DNA of 35,992 nucleotides from Actinomycetota bacterium (GTDB lineage Bacteria; Actinomycetota; CADDZG01; WHSQ01), in the NCBI GenBank assembly GCA_013695465.1, contig JACDAL010000042.1:1-35992 (forward strand), in the 5' to 3' direction. A model generated the notes under the pieces. The model did not search any database and was not told where the DNA came from. It saw only the letters and a list, made by a program, of their open reading frames with translations. Position numbers and translations under genes: made by a program. Below, one piece after another: positions 16,351 through 25,257 of the stretch (position 1 is the first letter of the stretch; the number at the start of each line of letters is the position of its first letter).

Positions 16351-17654
16351 TGGCGGCCTGGGTGGCTACCAAGCCAACAGGTCGGTCGTGGAGGACTGCC
16401 CTCGTCTTCGCCTTCGTGCTGGCGCTGGTGCCGGCTCTCGGAGTAAGAGCCGCATTCACACCCGAGACGAAGTTCTCGGCCGGGCAGCACGACGATTGGG
16501 AGCCGCACATCGCCGCCGACGACTCGGGCCACGTCTACTGGGCCACCACTCGCTACGGTGGCCGCAAGGCGTGTAAGTCGTGCCCCGATCCAGCCGTTGT
16601 CTACCGGTTGTCTACGGACGGGGGCGACTCCTGGACCAAGCCTCGTTTCATCTGCGCTTGTCCCGGTATCGGGGGCCAACACGATCCCGTCCTGGATGTG
16701 GACGATCAAGGCAGGGTTTTCTTCGTGTGGATGAACGACTTCGAAGTCAACTTCGCACGCTCTGACGACTTCGGCCTGACGTGGACGCGAAGCGGCGCGT
16801 TGGATGGTGCCCGGCGCTACTCCGACAAGCCCTGGATAGGAGTTTCGGACGACGGACAGGATGTCTACGTCACGTTCAACGCGGATGGACCTGCAGCCGG
16901 TGCGCCCTATACCGTTTATTCGCACAACTCGGGTGCGACGTGGTCGCCTCCGATACTGGGAAAGCGCAACAAGCTGTATTGGTTCGCCGGCGGGCTCACG
17001 GTGACACCGGATGGAACCGTCTTCAGCGCCCAGGATGCCTATCCGCAGAACTACAAAGGTCAGATCGTCCTCAACCTGCTGCGTTCATCGGATGGGGGCC
17101 GGACCTGGGATGTGATCGGCATCGACCGTTCCCGTGAGCAGCGGCCCTGCCCCGACTTCGCCGGTTGCTCGTCCGCTTTTTTCGGTGCCCAGATCACCGT
17201 CGCATCTGACGACAACGGGCGTGTCTACGCGTTGTGGAACGCCAGCAAGATCAAGGCGGGCCGGGCTCGTTTGCTGCTTCGCTGGTCGGACGATAACGGC
17301 GAGACCTGGTCGCTGCCGCGCAATGTGGCACCTAAATCGGGCGTCGACCACGAGTTCCCCATGATCGACGCGACCGGGAATGGAGACGTGCGCATCGCAT
17401 GGATGGACGACCGTACCGGCCGTTGGAATACCTTCTACAAGGCTTCCTCCGACGGTGGGGAAACGTGGACGGGAGCACAAAAACTGTCGAATCGGGCCGG
17501 GGGCGCACCCTACAAATCCGGGCGCGGCTTCAAGTTCCCGTACGGGGACTACGGAGGCCTTGCAATCGACGGCAACGGAGTCGCTCACGTAACCTGGGGG
17601 GAGAGCCGCAGCTACATCGGGCCGGGAGGCTCCTGGTACTCACGGGGGTCCTAA
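16350..17654 (+). CDS. Secreted Asp-box (BNR/sialidase-like) propeller protein
   Basis: 434 aa from ATG 16350, coupled to the cyclase gene. A signal peptide (WRTALVFAFVLALVPALGVRA) leads into a propeller with six Asp-box motifs of form SxDxGxTW: STDGGDSWT, SDDFGLTWT, SHNSGATWS, SSDGGRTWD, SDDNGETWS and SSDGGETWT. Each box normally sits in a beta-hairpin of one blade, giving a six-bladed sialidase fold. Between them are phrases such as DDSGHVYWATT and GNGDVRIAWMDDR. The sialidase FRIP motif and arginine triad are not obvious, so it may be a binding or structural propeller. Cys pairs (KACKSCP, ICACPG, RPCPDFAGC) suggest disulfides. The last residues and stop lie in a 25-bp tandem duplication. 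Confidence 0.82.
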   Translation: MAAWVATKPTGRSWRTALVFAFVLALVPALGVRAAFTPETKFSAGQHDDWEPHIAADDSGHVYWATTRYGGRKACKSCPDPAVVYRLSTDGGDSWTKPRFICACPGIGGQHDPVLDVDDQGRVFFVWMNDFEVNFARSDDFGLTWTRSGALDGARRYSDKPWIGVSDDGQDVYVTFNADGPAAGAPYTVYSHNSGATWSPPILGKRNKLYWFAGGLTVTPDGTVFSAQDAYPQNYKGQIVLNLLRSSDGGRTWDVIGIDRSREQRPCPDFAGCSSAFFGAQITVASDDNGRVYALWNASKIKAGRARLLLRWSDDNGETWSLPRNVAPKSGVDHEFPMIDATGNGDVRIAWMDDRTGRWNTFYKASSDGGETWTGAQKLSNRAGGAPYKSGRGFKFPYGDYGGLAIDGNGVAHVTWGESRSYIGPGGSWYSRGS

Positions 17655-17682
17655 CAGCTGGTACTCACGGGGGTCCTAACAG
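17633..17682. repeat. Perfect 25-bp tandem duplication at the propeller gene end
   Basis: CTGGTACTCACGGGGGTCC and the next six bases TAACAG occur twice in direct succession (17633-17657, 17658-17682). The first copy contains the TAA stop, so the protein is not altered. It looks like a recent slippage duplication or an assembly artefact. Confidence 0.85.
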
Positions 17683-17866
17683 TAGGGGTGGGCGCTGGAG
17701 TTGGAGATGGATGCGTCACAGCCCTCTACTTCAATCGAACACGATTCGAGCAGATCAGCGAGGGGAGCGGGTTTTGGAAACCGTACAGCGGACGCCAACA
17801 CTACCCAAAAGTTCCCGCTGGGGGGAGTTCCCCAGAGGTCTCCCTCCAGGGGTTTTAGGGCGCCGG

Positions 17867-18216
17867 CTAATCCGTGGCAAAGAACACAGCTCCCCACTCG
17901 AACCCGCACCCTGCATAGCAGGCACCGGCCATTTTGTCCCAGGTGCCGTCCAGGATGATCGCCTTGTGCTGGCCACTATTCATCCACGCGATCACCATCG
18001 CGTTGCATCCGCTGCTCATACCGACGATCGACGCCGACGTCCCTCCGAAGCAGCCAGGAAATAGTGGTCCAGATTGCACTCGTCCCGATTCTTACGAGCT
18101 TCCTTCTGGGCGCATTCCTTCAGGGCACCGGAGCTAAAGATCCGCAGCTTCGCCTTGCCGCTATTGGCCCGTCGCTGGTTGATCTCGGTACATAGACAAT
18201 CGCCTGTGCAAACCAT
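17867..18216 (-). pseudogene. CAP/SCP-domain secreted protein gene, frameshifted
   Basis: Two minus-strand frames together give one CAP (SCP-like) domain. The first (from ATG 18216) has CTEINQRRANSGKAKLRIFS, then ALKECAQKEARKNRDECNLDHYF with the domain's first histidine. After a shift at about 18058-18064 (TATTTCC, one T too few) the second frame continues PGCFGGTSASIVGMSSGCNA, then MVIAWMNSGQHKAIILDGTW with the second histidine, and ends GAVFFATD at TAG 17867. Restoring one T joins the two exactly in family register. The first frame is open back to a TAG at 18388 without another start, so the N-terminus and any signal peptide are missing or also shifted. Base composition is lower in GC than neighbours. 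Either a decayed or transferred gene, or a homopolymer sequencing error. Confidence 0.7.
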
Positions 18217-18526
18217 ACCTAAAGCTCTAACACATGCGTGATGCTCGTGCCGGTCGTCAAATCCGCGTATATCGTTTCTCTTACCTGTCGGCCCGGGGCC
18301 GCAAGCGTCCTTCGCCAGGATCGCTAACTTCGGGTCCCGGGGAACGAAGTCGCTGAACGGGCGCCCCTGGTTAGGGAAACCCCCGACCTATCCAGGGTTC
18401 CCGTGGAATCGACATCCTGGTCGTCCGGCGGTGTCTCGGAGGTTGTAGCGATCTTGTCGACGTGGGGCCGTTGCGGCGCTTGGCGCCTTCAACCACACCA
18501 GAAGTGGTTAAGTTCGCAGAGCGGCC
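18217..18526. other. Gene-poor stretch upstream of the broken CAP gene
   Basis: About 310 bp with no supported gene. The minus-strand frame of the CAP fragment is open up to 18388 and reads protein-like (NQGRPFSDFVPRDPK), which may be more of the degraded gene. Near the ligase end there are short hairpins, GGCGC-TTG-GCGCC and AACCAC-ACCAGAA-GTGGTT (18491-18509), the latter possibly ending the acyl-CoA ligase transcript; no T-tract follows. Confidence 0.35.
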
Positions 18527-20293
18527 TCACGAGTAGAGGTTGGCAATCTCCTCGGAGTACTTGTCGAGGATCGCCCTTCGCTTGAGCTTCAGCGTGGGGG
18601 TCAGCTCGTCCCCACCAGGCTCCCATTCGTTCTTCGTCACCACAAAGCGCTTGATGCCTTCGGGCCGCGACACCTTGATGTTGACTTCTTTGACCGCCGC
18701 TTGCATCTCCTCCTCGATACGCGGCTCCTGTGCGAGCTGCTCCAGCGAGGAGAACTCGAGCCCGTTTCGATCGGCCCACCCCTGTGCCTCGTCCGCATCG
18801 AGTGCCAACAGGGCGGCTATGTATGGCTTGCGATCGCCGACCACGCATGCGTATGAGATCAAAGGATGGCGCTTCAGGAGATTCTCTAGGTACGAAGGAG
18901 AGATGTTCTTGCCGCCTGCGGTGACGATCAGCTCCTTCTTTCTGTCCACTATGCGCACGAACCCGTCGGAATCGATGTCGGCGATGTCGCCGGTGTGAAG
19001 CCAGCCGTCCTTGTCGAAGACCTCCGCCGTCAGGGCCTCGTCGTTGAGATATCCGGGCGACACGTTGCCACCGCGAATCAACAGCTCGCCGTCGTCCAAC
19101 AGCTTTAGCTCCACGCCGGGGATGGCGGGACCGACCGTGCCGATGCGAGGACGGCTCGTGGGGTTGATCGTCGCCGGGGCAGTGCTCTCGCTCATTCCGT
19201 AGCCCTCGGCGATCTTCACGCCCAGTCCGAAGAAGAACTCCGCCACCTCGGGCCCCAAGGGGGCGGCGCCACTCAACACCACCTCTGCTTCGTCGAGCCC
19301 TATCTTGTGCCTGATCTTGCGGAGAACGATGCGATCCAACAAGGCGCGCTGAACGGCAAGCGCAATTGGAACCCGTTTGCCTTCCTGCTCGAGCTTCGCG
19401 GCCCTCGCTCCGATGCCGATGGCTCGGTCCGCCACGGCTCTCTTTCGAGGGTCCTGTTCTTGGAGGCTCGCCTTGATACCGGATTCGAGCTTCTCCCACA
19501 AGCGAGGAACGGCGACGAAGGCGTAGGGATGAACTTCGGCGAGGGTGTCGAAGACCTCGGGGACCTCAGGACAGAAATGGATGAACGCCGCCTTGTACGT
19601 GCACAGCCAATGGGCGGCGAGGCGCTCCAAGCTGTGGGCCAGAGGAAGGTAGGAGACGTATTTGAATCCGATCGGCCACGTGTGCCATTGATCGACCGAC
19701 TCGGCCGTCCACAACGCGTTATAGTTCGTGATCACCACTCCCTTGGGGTCGCCCGTCGTCCCCGATGTGTAGATGATCGTGGCGGGATCCGATGGCTTCA
19801 GCTTCTTCCACTCATTCTCGAACCCCTCCCTGCCCGAGCTGAGCTGAGGCCGGCCTTTATCTTCAACTTGGGCCAGCGTAAGGGAGCCGTCGTCTTGCTC
19901 TGAAGGTTCGATCACAACAATGTGAGCTAGCCCGGAGCGAGCTTTCTCCCACTGCGTGCGCTGTTCCTCTGTCTCGACCACTGCGATCTTGGGTTTGCAA
20001 GCGGCTGCGACACCTGCGATCTGATCGGCGGAGAAGGTGTTGTAGAGAGAAACTGGGATCGCTCCCAGGTGCAGGGCGGCGAGGTCGCAGACGAGGTGCT
20101 CAGGACGATTGCGTGACATCAGAGCGACATAGTCGCCTCGCTTCACGCCTAACTCTTTGAAGCCCAGCGCAACACGAGCGACCATCTCCCGGTAGTCGCG
20201 CCAGGTACTCACCTGCCACTCGCCGGCGCGCTTGAATGCGGTGGCTGGCTTATCTCCGAAAGTCGAGGCGTTGCGGGCGAGGATGTCGCACAA
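18527..20293 (-). CDS. Long-chain fatty acid-CoA ligase (AMP-binding)
   Basis: 588 aa. It activates a fatty acid with ATP to an acyl-adenylate and passes it to CoA. Motifs: YTSGTTGDPKGV (P-loop), SYLPLAHSLERL and YAFVAVPRLWEKL typical of FadD15/ACSBG-like long-chain ligases, LSGAAPLGPEVAEFF, GYGMSESTAP, WLHTGDIADID, VDRKKELIVTAGGKNISP and the C-terminal lysine in TPTLKLKRRAI. The start is TTG 20293 with AGAAGG upstream; the same frame is open and protein-like further upstream (VEAAIEGKT) but has no usual start before TAG, so the N-terminus is uncertain. The gene follows acetyl-CoA synthetase on the same strand, 71 nt apart, so both may be co-transcribed. Confidence 0.9.
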   Translation of the reverse strand: MCDILARNASTFGDKPATAFKRAGEWQVSTWRDYREMVARVALGFKELGVKRGDYVALMSRNRPEHLVCDLAALHLGAIPVSLYNTFSADQIAGVAAACKPKIAVVETEEQRTQWEKARSGLAHIVVIEPSEQDDGSLTLAQVEDKGRPQLSSGREGFENEWKKLKPSDPATIIYTSGTTGDPKGVVITNYNALWTAESVDQWHTWPIGFKYVSYLPLAHSLERLAAHWLCTYKAAFIHFCPEVPEVFDTLAEVHPYAFVAVPRLWEKLESGIKASLQEQDPRKRAVADRAIGIGARAAKLEQEGKRVPIALAVQRALLDRIVLRKIRHKIGLDEAEVVLSGAAPLGPEVAEFFFGLGVKIAEGYGMSESTAPATINPTSRPRIGTVGPAIPGVELKLLDDGELLIRGGNVSPGYLNDEALTAEVFDKDGWLHTGDIADIDSDGFVRIVDRKKELIVTAGGKNISPSYLENLLKRHPLISYACVVGDRKPYIAALLALDADEAQGWADRNGLEFSSLEQLAQEPRIEEEMQAAVKEVNIKVSRPEGIKRFVVTKNEWEPGGDELTPTLKLKRRAILDKYSEEIANLYS

Positions 20294-20364
20294 GGTTTTG
20301 CCTTCTATTGCGGCTTCGACCCCCGCTTGCTCCGAGGCGGGATCCCGGCCCGCCGGTTCAGCCC

Positions 20365-22341
20365 CTACTTATCGTCCTTATCGTCCGCTTGGCTGTCCGC
20401 CTTCTTCTTGATCTCATCGAGGATCGGCGCGTTCTGCAAGGTTGTGACATCTCCGAGCTCGTTTCCATCGGCGACGTCTCTGAGCAGCCGCCGCATGATC
20501 TTTCCCGAACGTGTCTTGGGAAGATCGTCGGTGAAGATGATCGACTGCGGCCGTGCGATCTTGCCGATGGCCTTGCCGACATGCTGCCGCAGTTCCTTCG
20601 ATAGATCTTCGTTGCCCTCGTGCCCCGAGCGCGGAGTAACGAAGGCGACGATTGCCTGGCCCTCCTTGGGGTCGGTGCGACCCACGACTGCGGCCTCTGC
20701 GACCGACTCGTGCGCAACGAGCGCGGACTCGACCTCGTAGGTCGAGAGGCGGTGGCCTGCCACGTTCATGACGTCATCGACGCGGCCCAAAAGCCAGTAG
20801 TAGCCTTCGTCGTCGAGCCTGGCGCCGTCGCCGGGAAAGTAGGTCTCGTCCCCGTATCTCTCGAAATAGGTCTCGCGGTAGCGGTCGTCGTCGCCGAAGA
20901 TGGTCCTCATCATTGCCGGCGCCGGTCGCTTCAGCACCAAGTAACCACCCGATCCCGGCCCCACCGGCTCACCCTTCTCGTCGACGACGTCGGCGACAAC
21001 TCCGGGGAAGGGCACGGTGGCCGAACCCGGCTTTAGCTTGGTGATGCCGGGTAGAGCAGAGATCATGATGGCGCCCGTCTCGGTCTGCCACCAGGTGTCG
21101 ACCACGGGGGCCTTGCCCGCGCCGATGAACTCCTGATACCAAATCCACGCTTCGGGGTTGATGGGCTCGCCGACACTGCCCAGCAGGCGGAGCGAGCTAA
21201 GATCGTGCTTCTGCGGGTAGTCGACGCCCCATTTCATCATCGCCCGGATGGCGGTAGGAGCAGTATAGAGGATTGTGGCCTTGTATTCCTCGACGATTGA
21301 CCAGTAACGATCCTTGTCGGGATAATCGGGGGCGCCCTCGTACAAGATCGAAGTGCAGCCGTTTGCCAGCGGGCCGTAGACGATGTAGCTGTGCCCGGTG
21401 ACCCAGCCGATATCGGCCGCGCACCAATAGACATCGGAATCCGGCTTGATGTCGAAGATGAGGTGGTGAGTGGAGGAAACTCCGGTCAAATAGCCGCCGG
21501 TGGTGTGGACGATTCCCTTAGGCTTACCTGTGGTTCCGGAGGTATAGAGAACGTAGAGCATGTCCTCCGCGTCCATCTCCTCGGGCTCACATTTGTCGGA
21601 CTGGGACTCGAGGAGGTCGCTGTAAACGATGTCTCGCCCATCGCTCATGGCGACGTCGTCGGTCGTTCGTTTGACAACGATGACCTTTTCAATCGATTCG
21701 GTTTCGGCGAGCGCCTCGTCGGCGTTCTCTTTGAGGGGAACGTTCTGTCCACGCCGGTAGCCGCCGTCCGCAGTGATCAGGATCTTGCAGTCGGCGTCGT
21801 TGATGCGATCTCTGAGCGAGCCCGCCGAGAAACCGCCGAACACCACCGAATGAACCGCGCCGATGCGAGCACAGGCGAGCATCGATGCGGGAAGCTCGGG
21901 GATCATTGGCAGATAGATCGCGACCCGGTCTCCCTTTTGCACACCCAGTTCCTTGAGGGCGTTGGCGAGCTTGCATACTTCGGCATGGAGCTCTTGATAA
22001 GAGATCGAGCGCGCGTCGCCGGGCTCGCCGATCCAGTGGTAGGCGATCCGGTCGCCGCTCTCTTCGAGATGGCGGTCGAGGCAGTTGTAACTGGCGTTGA
22101 GCTTTCCGCCGACGAACCACTCCTGATGCGGCGGATTCCATTCCAGCACCTTGTCCCATTTCTTGCTCCAGCTCAGACGCTCGGCTTGCGACTCCCACCA
22201 CGCCTCCGGGTCCTTCTGTGCGTGCTCATAGATAGAAGGGTCGTTGGCGTTGGCCTGTGCAGTGAACTCCTTCGGCGGCTCAAACTCGCGGCGCTCTTCC
22301 AGGAGCGCGTCGATTGTCCGCTCGACTTCTTTTTCGACCAT
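20365..22341 (-). CDS. acs: Acetyl-CoA synthetase
   Basis: 658 aa, the usual Acs length. It makes acetyl-CoA from acetate, ATP and CoA. ATG 22341 is preceded by GGGAGGA. Motifs: WFVGGKLNASYNCLDRH, VVFGGFSAGSLRDRI, YTSGTTGKPKGIVHTTGGY, DIGWVTGHSYIVYGPL, DTWWQTETGAIM with the tryptophan that limits the acyl pocket to acetate, FPGDGARLDDEGYYWLLGRVDDV, and PKTRSGKIMRRLLRD with the catalytic lysine that is acetylated in regulated Acs enzymes. The C-terminal tail is rich in Lys and Asp. It is the clearest assignment of the acyl-CoA pair. Confidence 0.95.
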   Translation of the reverse strand: MVEKEVERTIDALLEERREFEPPKEFTAQANANDPSIYEHAQKDPEAWWESQAERLSWSKKWDKVLEWNPPHQEWFVGGKLNASYNCLDRHLEESGDRIAYHWIGEPGDARSISYQELHAEVCKLANALKELGVQKGDRVAIYLPMIPELPASMLACARIGAVHSVVFGGFSAGSLRDRINDADCKILITADGGYRRGQNVPLKENADEALAETESIEKVIVVKRTTDDVAMSDGRDIVYSDLLESQSDKCEPEEMDAEDMLYVLYTSGTTGKPKGIVHTTGGYLTGVSSTHHLIFDIKPDSDVYWCAADIGWVTGHSYIVYGPLANGCTSILYEGAPDYPDKDRYWSIVEEYKATILYTAPTAIRAMMKWGVDYPQKHDLSSLRLLGSVGEPINPEAWIWYQEFIGAGKAPVVDTWWQTETGAIMISALPGITKLKPGSATVPFPGVVADVVDEKGEPVGPGSGGYLVLKRPAPAMMRTIFGDDDRYRETYFERYGDETYFPGDGARLDDEGYYWLLGRVDDVMNVAGHRLSTYEVESALVAHESVAEAAVVGRTDPKEGQAIVAFVTPRSGHEGNEDLSKELRQHVGKAIGKIARPQSIIFTDDLPKTRSGKIMRRLLRDVADGNELGDVTTLQNAPILDEIKKKADSQADDKDDK

Positions 22342-22390
22342 TGTCGATCCTCCCGGTGGTTGGCCTACTACTATTCGAGCGTACCCCTAA

Positions 22391-23638
22391 CTAGAAGGCT
22401 GAACCGGCTCGATCCTTGTTGCGACGCCGGCCCGCTACCAGCCCGGCCGCTATCGACACCGCGATCTCGCCGGGCGATCGCGCCCCGATGTCGAGCCCGA
22501 CCGGGCTCTCGATGCGCTCGATGTCCGAGGGGGAGAACCCCCGCCCGGACAGCTGTGAGAGATGGGGTGCGGTGTGGCGTCTGCTGCCCATGATCCCGAT
22601 GGAGAAGGCCCCCGCCTCGAGCGCGGCCACCAGCGTGTCCGCCACTCCGGGGGCGTCGTGGTCCGTGTGTACGAGGTTCGAGTTTCGATCCAGTGAGGCC
22701 TCGTCAGCGCTGCCGAAGACCCCGCCCGATGCGGCCGCCCGGTGTTCGGCTGTGACGCGCTCGGTACGCGGCTCGATAAGCAAGCACCTATACCCCAGCG
22801 AGGCGCCGATGCGCAGCAGCTCGAGCGCAACCGGCGTTGCCCCCACTACCGCGAGCTTCGGCGGAGCGGCCACGGGCTCGAGGAAGACGTGGGCGCGCCC
22901 GAGCTCGTGCTCGTATACCCGCTTGACTGGTTCCGCCCCTGCCGCCAACTCCGATGCGTCTTTAAGGGCGGCGACGTCGAATTCGGAGCAGCCCAACGTC
23001 CCCTCGATCGCGCGGCCCTCCGATATTACGAGCCGCTGCCCCACCCGGCAGGGCGGCTCGCCGTCGGCGTCCACGACCGTGGCGACGACGCGATCCTCGG
23101 AGTCGGCCGACGCCTCGTCGGGGACGGACTCCGGCGGAGCCTTGGAGTGCTCGGTGTGGCCGGCCAGCAGCTGGAGCGCGTGCGGCAGCACTACAAACAG
23201 CGCCTCCAAGCTCTCGGACGCCCCCTTGGGGCTCCCCGGGAGGTTCACGATCAGGGTCCGGTTTCTCGTTCCCACGAGGCCTCGCGCCAGCGCAGCATGA
23301 GGGGTCTTCTGCAGTCCCGCATTGCGCATGAGCTCGGCCAGCCCCGGAGCACTCCGCTCGATCACCCTCCCCGTGGCTTCGGGCGTGAGGTCGCGCGGCC
23401 CCAGGCCGGTGCCCCCGGTGGTAACGACGAGCTCGATGCCCGCGTCGACAAGCTCGAGGAGGAGGGCCTCGATCACGGAAAGCTCGTCCGGAGCCACCCT
23501 TCGCCCGGTCACCTCGATGCCCCGCCCGCTCAGCAACCGCTGGACCGCTTCGCCCGAGGCGTCCTCGCGCACTCCGTGGGCGACCCCGTCCGAGATCGTC
23601 ACTACAACGGCGCGCGCGGCCGGCGCGCTGTCGGTCAC
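22391..23638 (-). CDS. MogA/MoaB-XdhC fusion protein
   Basis: 415 aa from GTG 23638; the track's start at 23824 is inside the upstream gene. Residues about 1-165 form a MogA/MoaB domain: TISDGVAHG, TTGGTGLGPRDLTPEAT and NLPGSPKGASESLEAL are the molybdopterin-binding signatures, so it likely adenylylates molybdopterin. Residues about 190-415 resemble XdhC/CoxI: a divergent N-part (RVVATVVDADGEPPCRVGQRL, EGTLGCSEFD) and a Rossmann part (KLAVVGATPVALELLRIGASLGY, then FSIGIMGSRRHTAPH and PVGLDIGARSPGEIAVSIAAG). XdhC proteins hold finished cofactor and add sulfur or insert it. One chain would join cofactor assembly and handover. Its GTG overlaps the preceding gene's stop (GTGA). Confidence 0.85.
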   Translation of the reverse strand: MTDSAPAARAVVVTISDGVAHGVREDASGEAVQRLLSGRGIEVTGRRVAPDELSVIEALLLELVDAGIELVVTTGGTGLGPRDLTPEATGRVIERSAPGLAELMRNAGLQKTPHAALARGLVGTRNRTLIVNLPGSPKGASESLEALFVVLPHALQLLAGHTEHSKAPPESVPDEASADSEDRVVATVVDADGEPPCRVGQRLVISEGRAIEGTLGCSEFDVAALKDASELAAGAEPVKRVYEHELGRAHVFLEPVAAPPKLAVVGATPVALELLRIGASLGYRCLLIEPRTERVTAEHRAAASGGVFGSADEASLDRNSNLVHTDHDAPGVADTLVAALEAGAFSIGIMGSRRHTAPHLSQLSGRGFSPSDIERIESPVGLDIGARSPGEIAVSIAAGLVAGRRRNKDRAGSAF

Positions 23639-25212
23639 TCGGCCGGCAGCCGTAACAGCAAGAGCTGCCCGCCCTCTCGCTTGAACGTCCAGTCGGGCTC
23701 TCCGTCCCCGGTCACGTCCGGCCCCGGAGCGGTCTCGAGAATGAGGCTGTGCGCTTGCACGTCGACCAGAAAGGCGCCCTCTCCGAAATAGGCGGAGGCG
23801 TCCACGATGCCAGAGGACTCCCACTCGCCCGAGTCCGCAGCGGGATCGAGGGCCTGGTCGACCCTGGCGACGACCTTCAGCGACTCGTCGGTGAAGGAGT
23901 AATGCCAGATGCGAGCGGTCGTCCCCGTGCCCGCCGGGTACTGGTTCTGGCTCCCTGGGTCCTCCTGGAACAGCAGGCCCTCTGCCGTCGTCTCGACGTT
24001 GTCCGGATTGTGGATCAGGTCGAGGTCGCCGGCGCCCTCGGCCCCGCGCACATCGCCGTCGATCAGGATCGAGAGGCTCTTGACTCGGCGGGGATTTCTT
24101 GTGCCGAGCTCCATGCGGAAGACGCGTCCGTTCGGGTAGGGCCCCATTGTGCCTTCCGGGCCGCGCATCAGCCGGGTCGTGGATGGATCTGGGATGGCGC
24201 GCGGCTCGCCGGTGTCGGCGAAGTAGACGACATTGTCGTGATTGCGGTCGTAGGCGAGGTCCTCGATGCGGATGAACTGGAACACGTTGTTGGCGTTAGA
24301 CCACTCCTCGAGCCCATCCTGGTCTCCGCGCGCGATGCGGTCGGGCACCCGGATGAAGCGGCCGGAGATGTCGTCTGAACCCTCGAGGTCGCCGTAATCG
24401 TTGGCCTGAGGCGATTTGAATGCCCACAGGTGGCCGTCGTCGTTCCACACGGCCTTGGCGCTGCCGGCTGCATACAGGTAGAGCTGCGACGCCGGCGCGC
24501 TGAAGGTGTCGTCGCCCGAAAGCACGACCGGGTGGCCATAGCCCGGAACCGCCAGGCTGTTCTCGTGGTTGTGGCGACCCATCCCGTAGATGCTGCGGTG
24601 CTTGTTGCGGTGAGGGTCGTAGGCAACGACCAAGCCGGCCTGCTCGGCGTCGGGGTCGGTGGCGGTGTCGGGGCCGCGCCAGGCGCGACCCGAGCGGAAC
24701 ACGTAGTCGGGGCTCTCCTCGTTCGTGAAGAGAAGATCGCGCTCGAAGTCTTCGGCTTCAGTCGCCAGGTAGTTCGAACAGAATCGCTGGTAGTTGGCGC
24801 TGCTGCGGATGGCAAAGGATGCCCCCCGGACCCCTACTTGATCACCGGATGCGACCAGGCGCAGCTCACTGACCTCGGAGTTGCGGAAGTCCGACAGCGA
24901 TTCTTCGGGGCTTCCCTCGATGTAGGGGAAGGGCACCGTGGTGGTCTCGTGGTTGACGAAGGCGTGTGCCCGGCCCTCACTTCCCATCAGCGAGATGCCG
25001 TCGGGCACGGACTGGAACTCGTGCCCGTTCGGGAGCTCGTCGCTCACGCTGACGATTGCCTGTACCTCGCCGCCACCCGTGGCCTTCAGCATTGGCGCTG
25101 TCTTGGTGACGAACGGTGGTGCGGCGGAGGCCGCCCCCAGTCCCGGCATCAGCATCGTCATGGCCGCTACCACAGCCGCCCATGCGAACCGGTCCCTGCG
25201 CCGACATGTCAT
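23635..25212 (-). CDS. PhoX-like (DUF839) secreted protein
   Basis: 525 aa from ATG 25212 with GGGGGAGGAG upstream. A signal peptide (RRRDRFAWAAVVAAMTMLMPG) is present; the RR and following F resemble a weak Tat signal. The body has PhoX/DUF839-type landmarks: AHAFVNHETTTVPFPYIEGS, GRHNHENSLAVPGYGHPVV, DDTFSAPASQLYLY, DGHLWAFKS, YFADTGE, then NPDNVETTAEGLLFQEDPG. PhoX enzymes are calcium/iron alkaline phosphatases with a propeller fold; the family also contains phosphatases of uncertain substrate, so phosphomonoester hydrolysis is plausible but not certain. It is coupled to the Mog-XdhC gene, a pairing with no obvious logic. Confidence 0.78.
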   Translation of the reverse strand: MTCRRRDRFAWAAVVAAMTMLMPGLGAASAAPPFVTKTAPMLKATGGGEVQAIVSVSDELPNGHEFQSVPDGISLMGSEGRAHAFVNHETTTVPFPYIEGSPEESLSDFRNSEVSELRLVASGDQVGVRGASFAIRSSANYQRFCSNYLATEAEDFERDLLFTNEESPDYVFRSGRAWRGPDTATDPDAEQAGLVVAYDPHRNKHRSIYGMGRHNHENSLAVPGYGHPVVLSGDDTFSAPASQLYLYAAGSAKAVWNDDGHLWAFKSPQANDYGDLEGSDDISGRFIRVPDRIARGDQDGLEEWSNANNVFQFIRIEDLAYDRNHDNVVYFADTGEPRAIPDPSTTRLMRGPEGTMGPYPNGRVFRMELGTRNPRRVKSLSILIDGDVRGAEGAGDLDLIHNPDNVETTAEGLLFQEDPGSQNQYPAGTGTTARIWHYSFTDESLKVVARVDQALDPAADSGEWESSGIVDASAYFGEGAFLVDVQAHSLILETAPGPDVTGDGEPDWTFKREGGQLLLLRLPAE

Positions 25213-25257
25213 CGCCTGCTCCTCCCCCTTGAGGTTCCCGACCGCCGTACCCTACCC

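Noticed and set aside
17700-17866. Plus-strand small ORFs after the propeller gene (17399-18064, 17701-17958)
   Set aside because: Low-complexity translations, no ribosome binding site, and they overlap the CAP gene remnant on the other strand.
18050-18070. Programmed -1 frameshift in the CAP gene
   Set aside because: The site TATTTCC is not a canonical slippery heptamer and no stimulatory structure is obvious, so mutation or sequencing error is simpler.
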